Source: Heloderma charlesbogerti
Lineage: Eukaryota > Chordata > Lepidosauria > Squamata > Helodermatidae
NCBI GenBank assembly: GCA_026122225.1
Contig: JANEZZ010001632.1
Coordinates: 484,332-548,331, forward strand
Direction of reading: 5' to 3'
Length of the DNA: 64,000 nt
In this document: piece after piece, positions 21,649 through 33,203 of the stretch
Numbering within the stretch: the stretch's first letter is position 1
How the letters are laid out: the number at the start of each line of letters is the position of its first letter
Program-made: the position numbers and the translations under genes
The notes under the pieces: model-generated
Told to the model about the DNA's origin: nothing
What the model saw: only the letters and a program-made list of their open reading frames with translations
Database searches by the model: none

Positions 21649-22638
21649 TAGGGATGTCAGAGAATTCTGCCACGGATCTCGGTAAGGCCGAATGCCAGTG
21701 CATTCGGCCCCCCGAAATCTGTGTCGGAACGGCCTGCCACCCCCCCACCCCCCCGCGGATTCCCCCCGGGATGAGACTTACCTGGGGTGGATCTTCTGGG
21801 CGGAGGTGGCTCCGGTGGTGGCTCTGGCGGCGGCGACAGGCGGTCTTCTGACCGGCTGCCGCCACCACCATTTCCAGGCTTGTGTGGAAAAAAAAGAAGA
21901 AGACATGATAGCCTACGTAAAGATTTACGTAGCATATAATGGCTAGGTTTAAAAAAACAGAAAAAAAAGACGTGATAGGCTACGTAAATCTTTACGTAGC
22001 CTATCATGGTTGGGGATGGGCTTTAAAAAAAAACAAACGTGTACACAAATGGCGGTGGCTATGGCTGCCGCCATTTGCGTTCCTTCTTTTTACCGTCTTA
22101 ATCTACATAAATATTTACGTAGACTATGATGGCGAAAATCAAGGGGAATGCAAATAGCGTAGCAGGCGCTATTTGCGTCCCCTTTTGAATTGCTGTTTTA
22201 GCCTATGTAAAGATTTACGTAGGCTAAAACGGTGAATGAAAAAGGGACACAAATAGTGCCCGCTACGCTATTTGCGTTCCCCTTGATTTTCGCTGTCATA
22301 GTCTACGTAAATATTTACTTAGATTAAGATGGCCAAAAAGAAGGAACGCAAATGGCGGAGGCCGTAGCTGCCGCCATTTGCGTACGCGGTTGTTGTTGTT
22401 TTTTTTTACCCAGAGCCCTCCGCGTCCGGAAATCCGGCTGTGGACGGCTCTGGCCTGGCCGGGCCGGGCCTGGGCGGCTGCTCCGCAGAGCTGCTGCGGA
22501 GCACAGCCGGCCGTTCGAGGATTCCGGGGGGCGGAACGGAGTGCCTCCCCCCCGGCCAGGATTCTAGGGGGAGGGACGGAACGCTTCCCCCCCCATCAAC
22601 ATAATCCGCGAAAGGTAAGTGACTTTCGTACATCCCTA
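21649..22638. mobile_element. hAT-type group S element, copy S4
   Basis: 990 bp with a perfect TSD, TAAAAGGC (21641-21648 and 22639-22646). B end left with ACTTACCT at 21776-21783; A end right with AGGTAAGT at 22613-22620. Two TACGTA hairpins (about 21906-21941 and 21972-22008) precede the compound palindrome. Closest in layout to the copy at 11904, in the opposite orientation. Confidence 0.93.
22039..22388. repeat. Compound palindrome of element S4
   Basis: Centred at about 22213 in GCCTATGTAAAGATTTACG. Arms hold, in order, a CAAATGGCGG hairpin, a GTCTTAATCTACATAAATA hairpin and a GCAAATAGCG hairpin, each with its mate across the centre. Confidence 0.9.
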
Positions 22639-22646
22639 TAAAAGGC

Positions 22647-22896
22647 TCTAAACTCTGTTTTGGAGTCAGCAAGCTCACAAATCCATGTCCAGCTATCTTT
22701 CTGTATGTCCCATTCCTTTGTCTGAAATCCAGTTTGACATGCCTTCCCCCTGTGAAGAAGTATAGTGTGCATTCTGGCTGCCTGCCTTCCTTTCATGGAA
22801 TCAGGGCCAGCAACCACGCCTGGCATTCTCAGGCAACTGTTGGGGCCCCAGCACCCTGGAAGGACCCACCAGTTTTGACACTTGTTTTGGGCTGAG
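22647..22896. other. Unassigned spacer
   Basis: Unique-looking sequence between two hAT-type elements. Confidence 0.4.
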
Positions 22897-23405
22897 TCGG
22901 GATGTCAAAGGAATCTGGTTGGGGGGTGAGTGGAGCTCGATGAGCTTTCACTGGCTGCCCCCCGACTTCAGTTTGTCTTCCACCAGCTGGCCTGACTTGG
23001 CCTGCAATGAGTCAGGCCACCTAGTGGATTTTCCGTGTTTTTTAATTTGAACAAATTACGGCTGCAAATTACGCACATTTTGACTGTAATTTTTGCAAAT
23101 TACGCAAATTACAGCTGGAATTTGAACAAATCTCTATTTGTGGAAATTATGGCTGATACACAAACAATTACATGCAAAAAGTTCCTGGAGTTCAGGGAAA
23201 ACTTGTGGCCTGACTCACAAATGCAAGCTGAGTTGGGCACATTGAGGAACTCCAGCAAGCCCCAAATTATGCAAAATGGCAGCTTGGTGAGGGATCAGGC
23301 AGCCTTGCACCACCCATCAGGTGCTCGCAACGAGCAGGGGTGGGCGGCCAGTGGGGGTCTGCAAATGTCGCATGATTCGGACCAGGGTAAGTTTGCCCAT
23401 CTCTA
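22897..23405. mobile_element. hAT-type non-autonomous element, group R (old)
   Basis: TCGGGATG at the left, CATCTCTA at the right. The presumed TSDs GGGCTGAG and CTGGTAAG agree at only half their bases, so the ends are inferred mainly from similarity to 16336-16851 (AAATTACGGCTGCAAATTACG, then GGCCTGACT). GGTAAGT lies 20 bp from the right end. Confidence 0.6.
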
Positions 23406-24238
23406 CTGGTAAGCTTATCAGAGGACCCACTGGTATTGGAGGAGGCCCACTGCAAGGTTCTCTCCTGGCACTGGCCTTGCATGGAATTCCCTTACTGAAA
23501 ACGCTAACCCATCTGTTGCTAAGCAGAATTCCCTGCTTAGAGACATGATTCCATGTATGCTTTAGCCAATCCTGACTGGCTTTTCGCAAGCCTTGCCTGC
23601 TATCAGTGACACAGACATAGTCCCTAAGTAGGGCAGTCAACCGTTCTCCATACTTCGACACCTTTTCCCTATTAAAATTGCAGGACTCTGGCCACAGAAA
23701 ATTCAGATCTGCAAATCCAGCTTGCAGCAACTCTTTGTTCTGTAAAGCCTATTCTTATAGGTCTAAGTATGGGGGCAGGCATCTTTCCCCCCTCCCCAAG
23801 AATGCCCCTGGGAACAATGCTACTTCAAAACATAGCATCATTTCCCATGGGCATTCTGGCCCGGGAACATGGCTGGGCTTCCACTTGGTTTGGTAGGGGT
23901 TTTTTTGTGTGTGTGGGGGCAATCAGACCCTCTTTATCCACAGTTGAGAATGTTGTGCCTTGCATCTCCTGCTCCTTTGTTCTGGTGACATATGCTGTGG
24001 AAGATAGGCTCTATTTGCTTTGCCTTCCGCGAGTCCAATTTGGTACATCCCTAATTTTGCATATGTAATACTATTCAACCTGGTGCTTTGAAGGACATGA
24101 TAAAATTTAAGTTTTGGGTTCATGCATATGTGTGTGTGATAACAGTTGTTAATTATATATGTATCATTGTAATAAATGTGCTCCTGAATTTGTTTCATTT
24201 GGATCTGTACAAGGGTATCAGGAAATTTTATATGATGT
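23406..24238. other. Unassigned sequence with a stray CATCCCTA end
   Basis: TTGGTACATCCCTA at about 24039-24052 looks like the right end of a further hAT-type element, but no matching left end or TSD was found. Rest unassigned. Confidence 0.4.
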
Positions 24239-24245
24239 ATTATTG

Positions 24246-25525
24246 TTGATAAAGGACAAAGAAGGCAGGGACCTAACAGAAGCAGATGAGATTAAGAAGA
24301 CGTGGAAAGAATACACAGAAGAACTATACAGGAAAGATCTTAATGTCCATGATAGCCATGATAGTGCGGTCACTGAACTTGAGCTGGACATCCTACAGAG
24401 TGAAGTCAAATGGGCCTTAGGAAGCATTACTAACAACAAAGCTAGCGGAGACAACAGTATTCCAGCTGAGCTATTTAAAATCCTAAAAGATGATGCTGTT
24501 AAAGTGCTGCACTCAATATGCCAACAAATTTGGAACACTCAACAGTGGCCACAAGACTGGAAAAGGTCAGTTTACATTCCAATTCCAAGAAGGGCAATGC
24601 CAAAGAGTGTTCAAACTACTGCACAATTGCGCTCATTTCACATGCCAGCAAGGTGATGCTCAAAATCCTACAAGCTAGGCTTCAGCAGTATTTGAACCGA
24701 GAACTACCGGAAGTATAAGCTGGGTTTCGAAGAGACAGAGGAACTAGAGATCAAATTGCCAACATTCGCTGGATCATGGAGAAAGCAAGAGAATTCCAGA
24801 AAAAACGTCTATTTCTGCTGCATTGACTACGCTAAAGCCTTTGATTGTGTGGATCACAACAAACTGTGGCAAATTTTTAATGTGATGGGAGTAGCAGACC
24901 ACCTTACCTGTCTCCTGAGAAACCTGTACAAGGGTCAAGAAAGAACATTAAGAACCAGACATGGAACAACCGATTGGTTCAAAATTGGGAAAGGAGTACG
25001 ACAAGGCTGTATATTGTTGCCCTGCTAATTAATTTTTATGCAGAGTACATCATGAGAAACACCGGGTTGGAGGAATCACAGGTCGGAATTAAGATTGCCG
25101 GGAGAATTATCAACAACCTCAGATACGCGGATGATACCACCCTAACGGCAGAAAGTGAAGAGGATCTAAAGAGCCTCTTGTTGAGGGTGAAAAAGGAGAG
25201 TGCAAAAGCTGGTTTGAAACTCAACATTAACAAAACTAAGATCATGGCATCTGGCCCCATCACTTCCTGGCATATAGAAGGGGAAGAAATGGAAGCAGTG
25301 ACAGATTTTATTTTCTTGGGCTCCAAGATCACCGCAGACGGTGACAGTAGCCATGAAATTAAAAGACGCTTGCTCCTTGGGAGGAAAGCTATGGCAAACC
25401 TAGACAGCATAGTAAGAAGCAGAGACATCACCTTGCCGACAAAGGTTCGTATAATCAAAGCTATGGTTTTCCCAGTAGCAACGTATGGCTGTGAGAGCTG
25501 GACTATAAGGAAGGCTGAGCGCTGA
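24246..25525 (+). pseudogene. BovB reverse transcriptase fragment, broken
   Basis: Codons for NNKASGDNSIPAELFKILKD, then frame changes around 24600, a stop near 24717 (in ELPEV..), another frame change near 24800, and one near 25015 where LSPC has become LLPC followed by a stop. The stretch 24974-25525 keeps RYADDTTL and ends at ..IRKAER with a TGA, the same CGA-to-TGA site as copy 1. Confidence 0.88.
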
Positions 25526-25915
25526 AGAATTGATGCTTTCGAACTGTGGTGCTGGAGAAGACTCTTACGAGTCCCCTGGACTGCAAGGAGGTCAAATCAG
25601 TCCATCCTAAAGGAAATCAACCCTGAGTGCTCATTGGAAGGACAGATACTGAAGCTGAAGCTGAAATATTTTGGCCACCTAATGTGAAGCGAAAACTCTC
25701 TGGAAAAGACCCTGATGCTGGGAAAGACTGAAGACAAAAGGAGAAGGGGACGGCAGAGGATGAGATAGCTAGATAGCATCACCGATGCAATGAATATGGA
25801 CTTGAGCACGCTGCGGGAGAGAGCGCAGGACAGGAAGGCCTGGCGTGCTATGGTCCATGGGGTCACGAAGAGTCGGACATGACTGAACGACTGAACAACA
25901 AAAACAACAACAATT
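24246..25915 (+). mobile_element. 5'-truncated RTE-BovB LINE, copy 2
   Basis: Homology to the other BovB copies starts at the codons for KDKEGRDLTEADEIKK (about residue 501 of the intact protein) and runs to the 3' tail of AAC units. The endonuclease half is absent, the usual result of incomplete reverse transcription. No clear TSD; both flanks are rich in TTG/AAC. Confidence 0.9.
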
Positions 25916-25929
25916 GTTGTTGTTGTTGT

Positions 25930-26910
25930 TATTAGTAATAATAATATTTTCTATACAAATGATATAATATGCAGTCTCCTGCATTTCAGAGCCAGCTTTC
26001 CTATACTAATCTGGGATATGTTTCCATGGATTTTTGAGATTTCATACATTTATCTGTATGAATAAATGAGCATGAGGTAATTTACCTCCTCTTTATATCT
26101 GTGAGTATAAAAAGTTGCCAGTGGACCTCTTCAAAAGTTAAATTTGAGAAGGATTTGGAGAATCTTGGAGAAACTGCAGGAATTTCAAGGGAAACTGTTG
26201 TCACTTACTCAATGAACATTGATAACATTAATTGCATTTCCTCTCATGGGGTTGCTCAGGTTTACTAATTTCTATAATCTTTGATGCATTAATTCATTTT
26301 ACAAGTCATATTTTATGATGTTCTCAAAGCTATGCACTTGAAGAATACCAATTTCCTGTTATATACAGAAAACTACAGAGGGTCAGTGCACTTATAGGGA
26401 CTCTCATTTTTCTGTCAGTTCCTGAAACACAAATTGTATATCTCCTTATTGTGATCAAGGTCCCTGATTAAGATGGATTCAAATGGGATAATGGACATCT
26501 ATAATTTATCTATAGAGCTATTCTGGTTCTTTAAGCCTTAATGCAGTTTTCTATAACATTTTCATATCAAGATTAGTTTTAAATTGGCCTTCTTTCTGAC
26601 ATGCTAGTAACCTGGTAGAATCCAGGAAAAGCATTACAACTTGCCTCTGTTGATTGTCTAACGTTGGCCCTGATATTGGCTTAAACACTGGAACTTTGTG
26701 TAAATTAAGTGCCCCCTAAAAAACCCTAGATGCATGTCCTGCAATCTCTGTTTATGATTTTTTGCTGTCCTGTCATAGCTGCTTTACGTGCCCAGTAATA
26801 ACACTATCTATTGCTTGAGCCATTGCAAGTCAGGGAGCTACTGAGTATTTCAGGCAACATGGTTGGTTGCCATCTTTATTTCACAGTAGCAAATTCCCAT
26901 CACTATGGTT

Positions 26911-26952
<42 letters not shown>

Positions 26953-28016
26953 GGAGGGCCTGTGTTTTGCAGAGCACACAAAGAAGCAATGAAGGCTGGT
27001 CCACCCAGTTTTAGAGACAGTGGCAGGGTTTTGTTAACATTTGCCCAAGATCAGAACTTTACTTTTCTCCATAGGAGTGAATAAAAGCCACTAACTTTTA
27101 TGTGAGAAAGTTAAAGGGTGCCCTCAGGGATACCATTTAATCAGAGATTAAACCTCCTTCTTGCTCTCTGTTGTTCAAAGTGTCTGGGTGTGTGTATCAG
27201 GTTCTGTCACCTCTTCATTATGACCCAGAATGCACTGCATCCCATAGAACTCATTGGGAGGCAAGGCCAAGCTTGGCTTCTAATGTGGGTATAGTGCCTC
27301 TCGACTTTGCTGGAGCATTTTGAGTCACTGTGTGGATTTATTCTGCCTTCACTGGCCAGGGCTTCTGTTCATTATTTCAAAATAGGTCCGTGTATATATT
27401 GTCTTGTTTATATCACTGGGGTTGTCATTTCCCCTCTCGTCATGGTGTTCCCTGAACTAGAATGTGCATAACATCCTGATTCTCCTGGAATATGTCTGCA
27501 GATGTTGACCTCAGATTAAAATGTACCTGCTGTGTGTATATTTATTTATATGAAGACAGTTCCCCTCCCAACTCCCCAAATCAGGCCAGCAGTGAACTGG
27601 GATATCATCCCAAACCAGTACATTCTCGGCTGTTGTTCATCTTTCAACTAATGCTGGGAGCCGTTCATAATGAGACAATAATTAATACTCCTCCACAATA
27701 CTGAATCATATTGCTTGCTTCAGTAGCAAAAATCTTTTTTCTTTTTTTTTACTTCCTGACTCTTGTTCCATGTTCTGAATGTCTTGATGTGTTTGGGCCC
27801 ATTTCTCCATTGCTCTTCATTTGCTGGTGACATCTACCAGAGCATTGTGGCAGTGTGTGCAATGTGTGAACCATACTCCAATTCAAATCTCACCTCAATT
27901 TTAGGTAAGCTATTTTTGTCCCATCCTCCTCCTTTAGCTCAGTAAACACTGCCGTTGGAAGCTGGAATTATAAACATTATATATGTTATTTTTACTGCTG
28001 AAAATTCGTGAACCCC
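25930..28016. other. Unassigned AT-rich sequence with (GT)n
   Basis: About 2 kb with no recognised repeat or gene apart from the GT run at 26914-26950. It could include host-specific sequence. Frames are short. Confidence 0.45.
26914..26950. repeat. (GT)n microsatellite
   Basis: About 18 uninterrupted GT units. Confidence 0.95.
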
Positions 28017-28101
28017 CCTAGCCTTGAAGATTTGAGAGGTCCATTATAGGAGGGCGGTTTTTTTTAGCTTTATTATTGCTTTAGTATTTTGGCTCTGATA
28101 A
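28017..28101 (+). repeat. 85-bp direct repeat, left copy
   Basis: CCTAGCCTTGAAGATTTGAG to TTTTGGCTCTGATAA, including an eight-T run. The second copy lies 1.9 kb downstream at 29922-30006 with a single base difference beside the T run. The flanking sequences do not match each other. Confidence 0.9.
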
Positions 28102-28841
28102 ACACTTCAGTTATAAATCAATGGGTTTCTTTATTTCTGTGAAGTATTTGTTTTATTGTGTGTATAAAATTTTTTGTAGTTTGACCACTGAGGAAGACCT
28201 GTGTTGATGGGTTTGGGCCATTTCATATTATTTCATATTGTGGTTGTATTGATCATTTTAATCTGTGTTTTTCTAGAAAATAATTTTAGTATAAAGATTC
28301 CCACATTTGGTTTTCTTTAGAGTTTTTAATTGCACTAATTTGTGGTGCATCCCAATTCATTGTCTGTTGTGCTTTGAGCAGTTGGGGATACATTTCTCCT
28401 TTGTGTTTTCAGTCCTCCGATCCTCCTCCATCTACAGTTGTGTGTGTGTGTGGGTGGTGGTGGTGGTGATCTCCCGCTACAATATTCCCAGGATGGCTGA
28501 GATAACATGCATGAAATATTTTGTACATTTAAAATACACCTGCAACTCCACTTTTCCTCACAGCAACCCCTTGTTCTAGAGGGAATGACAGCACTTAGGT
28601 TACAAGAGCTTCATGAATGAGGGGGGAAATGCCAGAGCCCCAAAACAGTGCTTGGTGCCTCCAGCTGATTATTCCCCACATTTCCTGAAAGGAGGTGGGG
28701 GGAAATCCAGAGGTCAACTTATGGAATAGAAAAACAAGAGCTAGGATTTATTTAAGAAGGAGAGTTGAAGAAAGGAGGAAGCAAGCGGAGCAACTCGGAT
28801 GGCTATGCAACTTCAGGCATGTCTCTGAACTGCACAGTAGG
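28102..28841. other. Unassigned sequence
   Basis: No gene. Short GT and GGT runs at about 28439-28468. Confidence 0.4.
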
Positions 28842-29769
28842 TGCCCATTCCCCCAGTTTGGAGAGATCCTTTTGGAGCTCTTCACCATTCCATTTTCTTT
28901 TAACCACCTTGAATAATTTGATGTCATCAGTAGGGATCGACAGACTCACCTCTGTCCATCCTCGCCAGGTGCTTGTTGAACCGCTGCCACCTGCCCCCAC
29001 TCACAACTGGATGGCCAGCTGAGTGCCTGGTGGTCGCCTGTCCCCTTAGCGAGCCACCATTTTGCATAAAAATGGCAGCTTAGGTTTTTATGGAAATATA
29101 ATGTTGCATAAATGGCAGCCGTAAAGGGGCCATTTATGCAACATTACAGGTGTAAATAGCCCCTTTACGGACACCATTTATGCAACATTACATTTCCGGA
29201 AAACCCTGAGCTGCCATTTTTTACACAAAATGGCAGCTCGCTAAGGGGATGGGTGGCTGCTGGGTGCTTGTGGACCACACAGCATTCATCAAAGAAGCCA
29301 GGTAAGCATGCAGCAGCTCAGCAAGCAGGGTTTGGGAGGCCAAGCGGGGGCGGGGGGAGTCCACCAGACTCCATCCCCATCTCAGACCCCCACAACATCC
29401 CTAGTCATCAGCAAACTTGGCCACCTCATTGTTCACACCTAACTTCAGATCATTTATAAACAACTTAAAAAGCATTCATCCCAATACAGATCCTTGTATT
29501 GGGATGAATACTGTTTGCTTGCCTCCATTGGGAGAATTTACAATTTATTCCCACTCTCTGCTTTCTGTTCTTTAACCAGTTACTGCTAAGTTTTTTCTTG
29601 GTGAGGGACTTTGTCCAAAGCCTTTTGGAAGTCAAAGTAACCATTTGAGCACCCCTATCCATATGCTTGTTGACACTCACAAAGAACTAATAGGTTAGTG
29701 AGACAGGACTTGCTTTGGCAGAAACCATATTGATTCTTCTTCAGCAAGACTTGTCTTCCTACATGCTCA
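28842..29769 (-). mobile_element. L3/CR1-type LINE fragment, split by a hAT element
   Basis: Matches the reverse-transcriptase coding part of a long reptilian L3/CR1-like LINE read on the minus strand (CCCAGTTTGGAGAGATCCTT, then CTTTAACCAGTTACTGCTAAG and GTCCAAAGCCTTTTGGAAGTC). Interrupted between 28930 and 29404 by a group M element whose TSD, GTCATCAG, restores the LINE reading on removal. Several internal deletions; not coding. Confidence 0.75.
28931..29403. mobile_element. hAT-type non-autonomous element, group M
   Basis: TAGGGATC to CATCCCTA with a perfect TSD, GTCATCAG (28923-28930 and 29404-29411). The interior is nested palindromes: CCATTTTGCATAAAAATGG, then TGTTGCATAAATGGC, with complements after 29150. 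AGGTAAGC near 29300 resembles the donor motif of group S. Confidence 0.9.
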
Positions 29770-30732
29770 GTGTTGTGACTAGAACATGCATTTATTCAGT
29801 CTATGTGAGGCTAATTGAGGTCACCTATTACTATAACACTTTCTCCTTTGGATACCTCCCTGATTTCATTCTACATCTCAAGATCGAATATTTTGAAGAA
29901 GGGGATGATAGCATGAATCCTCCTAGCCTTGAAGATTTGAGAGGTCCATTATAGGAGGGCGTTTTTTTTTAGCTTTATTATTGCTTTAGTATTTTGGCTC
30001 TGATAAGTTTAAGATGTGAGTACCTTTAATCCTTTATGTAAAGTTTGGTATTATTTTCCCTTTTTTAATATACGTGTGCCCTAGCAGATATATACCTGGG
30101 TAATTATCTTTTGGATTGCAAAGCTATAAAATTTAAAGTAAAATGGGGGAAATACGTAAGTTCTCACTGTAGAGATAGCTCACTATGTTCCCACTAGAGG
30201 AAACTAGATGTTTCCACATCTTAGATGAGAGGAAAAAAGTCAGGTAACAAAAAGCAGACGTTAATTGCACTTTCTGAGCCCCTCCAAACTGATGGGATTA
30301 TTTAGTAATGATGCCTCCTGTTAGAAAGGCAATTAGCAGAGAAAAACAAAAAGGGCAAAGCAGAATGAGCATTTACCAGTCCCAGATGCACACAAGGCCA
30401 TCTTAGAGTAAAAGGAGACCACACCCTCCTTTGGTGAAAAAAAAGTAAAATGGTTTACTCACAATATTCTTGCATATATGCAATGCAGGTATGGCGCAGT
30501 CTTTCAAAAAGAGTTTGTTTAGTCCATTTTGTGTTCTGTTACAGCGACAGGAGCAAGACAGCAAACAGATGTACTCCAGGAATGGAGGGGGGGGGGAGGA
30601 AGGGGAGGAGCAAAAGGAAGAAATCACAGGAAACCACATTGTAGGCTATAGAGATCCTGTGGCCTAAATTCCCATGAACTAACTAACTACAACACTGCCC
30701 CCTTCCAGTAACTTGTAGACGAGCTTGCGATA
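29770..30732. other. Mostly unassigned; holds right copy of an 85-bp repeat
   Basis: 29922-30006 repeats 28017-28101. A G run is at about 30588-30597. No coding signal. Confidence 0.45.
29922..30006 (+). repeat. 85-bp direct repeat, right copy
   Basis: Same sequence as 28017-28101 with nine rather than eight T (a G-to-T change). It begins about 150 bp beyond the end of the L3/CR1 fragment. Confidence 0.9.
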
Positions 30733-30740
30733 TTCCCAAC

Positions 30741-31444
30741 TACAGATGCTAGAGAATTCTGCCGTGGACTCAAATGAGGCCGGATTCCAGAGAATCCGAC
30801 CCCCAGATTCTGCAGCGGAATGGCATCACTTACCTCCAGCTCTGGAGGATTTCGTGCGGAGCGACTCTCCGGGTCCCTATACAAGGCGATATGCTAATGG
30901 AGGCTGCCATTAGCCTATCACTGGGACAAATACAGACACAAATGGTGTATTGTACGCCACTTGTGGCTGTAAAGCACTGATTCTGACCTAAATACAGCTG
31001 TAAACGGCTGCAATTAGGTCAAAGTCAGGGCTTTATGGCTGCAAGTGGCATCCAATACGCCATTTGCATCTGTATTTTCCTTGTGATAGGCTAGTGTATT
31101 GTGGGAAAAAATACAGACGTAAATAGCATATTGGACACCACATGTGGCCATAAAGCCCTGACTTTGACTTAATTGTAGCCGTTTACGGCTGTATTTAGGT
31201 CAAAATCAGTGCTCTACAGCCACAAGTGGCGTACAATACGCCATTTGCATCTGCATTTATCCCAGTGATAGGCTAATGGCAGCTGCCATTAGCGTATCAC
31301 CTTGTATAAGGACCTGCAGAGCTGCTCTGCGAACTGCCCCGGATGCGGAGCAGCTCCCCAGGATTTTGAGGGGCCCTGAGTGGCACGGAGGGCCCCTCTA
31401 CAAACTCCCCCTGGGCTGGAAGGTAGGGGATTCATACATCACTA
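30741..31444. mobile_element. Divergent hAT-type group S element
   Basis: 704 bp, TACAGATG to CATCACTA with a perfect TSD, TTCCCAAC (30733-30740 and 31445-31452). The B end (AGAGAATTCTGCCGTGGA, then a GGATTCCAGAGAATCC hairpin) and an outward donor (ACTTACCT at 30828-30835) tie it to group S. The core is different: instead of TACGTA hairpins it has AAATACAG, CCACTTGTGGCTGTAAAGC and GTGATAGGCTA units arranged symmetrically about roughly 31085. The right-end donor is decayed (AGGTAGGG). Confidence 0.83.
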
Positions 31445-31719
31445 TTCCCAACACAAACCATTTATTATCATGGCTCAAATAGCTGCAGAGGGGTGTGGCC
31501 TTGGGAACCTTGAATCAAAAGCACATGCAACATGCCAATATGTGGCAAAATTCACATGGAATGTGGCAACTTGTCGCATTCTTTATTCAAACACAAGCTG
31601 AATGAGCCTCTGCTAATTATTAGTGATGCTGGCTTTCAGCTGGGAATTTATTTTCTTTCCCCACACTCCTCTGAGCACAGTTAAATCCTGGTGAATTTTG
31701 GGCCATCTTTGCATTTTAA

Positions 31720-31963
31720 GGGGTTGGATCTACAATCTGCTTTCCTCAAGAGGAAGGTCTCTGCTTGTGAAAGGTCCCTCTACCTGATTTTGAGGGATTC
31801 CCCCCCACACACACACACCACAGCTCACCCCATTCAGCAGGGCCTCCTGACTCTCTGTGTAGCATGTTCAGGGGGCTGGGGGGGGGGCTTCCTTGGGAAG
31901 AGGGAGCAGGGAAGTCCACTTCTGCCAGTACAGTTAAACCAGCATAAATCCGGATCCAACCCA
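31720..31963. repeat. Interspersed repeat with GTTGGATC ends, second copy
   Basis: GGGGTTGGATCTACAATCTG to AAATCCGGATCCAACCC. Shares its body with 5697-5992 but lacks the CTTCCTTCAGAC tandem. Contains a short CA run at 31804-31822. Confidence 0.65.
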
Positions 31964-32033
31964 TGATAATATAAAATAATTCTCATTTTGAAAGAAGTGG
32001 AACAGATCTATTATTTTAACTGACGATGTTGTT

Positions 32034-32270
32034 TCTTGTCTTTAAGGATTCAAATCTTTCCGAGGTGGCTGTTTTTAAATCTGTTTGTGTCTTTTTAATA
32101 ATCTTTATAGTGCTGCTGGTGTTTACTTTCATTTAGAGTGTAGTTTTAAATTATATATAGATATAGATATATAGTTTGATCATGCTGTATTTTATGGTTT
32201 TAATTGTTGTGAACTGCCCGGAGAGCTTAGGCTATTTAGCGGTAAAGACATGTAATCAATCAATCAATCT
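32034..32270 (+). mobile_element. L2-type LINE 3' tail
   Basis: T-rich 3' untranslated stretch ending TTGTGAACTGCCCGGAGAGC, TTAGGCTATTTAGCGGTA and AATCAATCAATCAATC. This ending is characteristic of reptilian L2-type LINEs. Internal ATAGATATAG is a local expansion. Confidence 0.7.
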
Positions 32271-32800
32271 CAAAACATAACAAGGCATCAGGAATCAGGA
32301 TCCTTCTCACAGGACCATTGGTGTCAGCTGGCCTGGCGGGTTGGAGGGGGACAGTACTGCTAGAGCAGCCTGTGAGCTCTGCTTGCCTCCTGCACTATCC
32401 TGTTGCTTCCTACAAGGCAGTTGAAGTGAGAGGTCCCAAGCTAGTTCCAACTTAAGATAATCATGTTTGTAATTCAATAGAAGCTTTTTTTTGTTGTTAT
32501 TTTCCAAAAGAGATCTACACTTTGAAAAATTCCCATAAACGCCATGGCCTTCTAGCAGTGAATGGCATAGCCACTTGTGAATTGCCAAAAAAAGAAGAGG
32601 ACAAAACAGGCCAGCGATTTGCATAAAACTTGCACATGCTAATTGATTTATCTAGATGAACATTTTAGAAACAGTTATTAGAAGTTAAATAGAAATGTAG
32701 TACATCTCCCCAGAGTGTGGAAGACTGGGACCAGGTGACCTGTGTGCCTGCCTGTGCAGCCTGCTGTTCAGGTGCTAACAGTTGATGGGCAACAGTTCTG
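32271..32800. other. Unassigned sequence
   Basis: No repeat or gene recognised. Confidence 0.4.
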
Positions 32801-32804
32801 GGGG

Positions 32805-33018
32805 CAATCTACATTACAACTTTAAACTGGTTTCAAACCTGTTTTTAGTGATTACGGCTACCAAATACAGGAATTCTGGGAATTGTAGCTCTTGGAAGAG
32901 GGGCCGCTTGGGCAGGGGACAGGGGTCTCTAGCAAAGTATTCTCAGTACCCTCATGAAACTTCAGGATCCCTTTAGATAAACCGGTTTGAAACCAGTTTA
33001 AAGTTGTAATGTAGATTG
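32805..33018. mobile_element. Foldback MITE with about 35-bp inverted ends
   Basis: CAATCTACATTACAACTTTA at the left is mirrored by TAAAGTTGTAATGTAGATTG at the right, and the pairing continues through AACTGGTTTCAAACC / GGTTTGAAACCAGTT. No convincing TSD, so the superfamily is open. Confidence 0.82.
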
Positions 33019-33203
33019 GCTCCTGATGGTTCTTTGTCTTTAAACCAGACTTGAACTGGACAGCCCGTCAAACAGAGGACACCTTCAAATAGAGGACAGT
33101 CCTTTGGTAATCCTTCAAACAGAGGACTGTCTTCTGTAAAAGAAGACACTTGGCCACTCTACGATTGTCAAAAATGCGTGGTCTGGAGGTATGCAAGTCA
33201 ATG

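Noticed and set aside
11904..22638. CRISPR-like array of repeated palindromes
   Set aside because: No spacers of uniform length, eukaryotic context, and each set is bounded by transposon ends with TSDs.
24039..24052. Complete hAT element ending at CATCCCTA
   Set aside because: No matching left end or 8-bp duplication could be found upstream.
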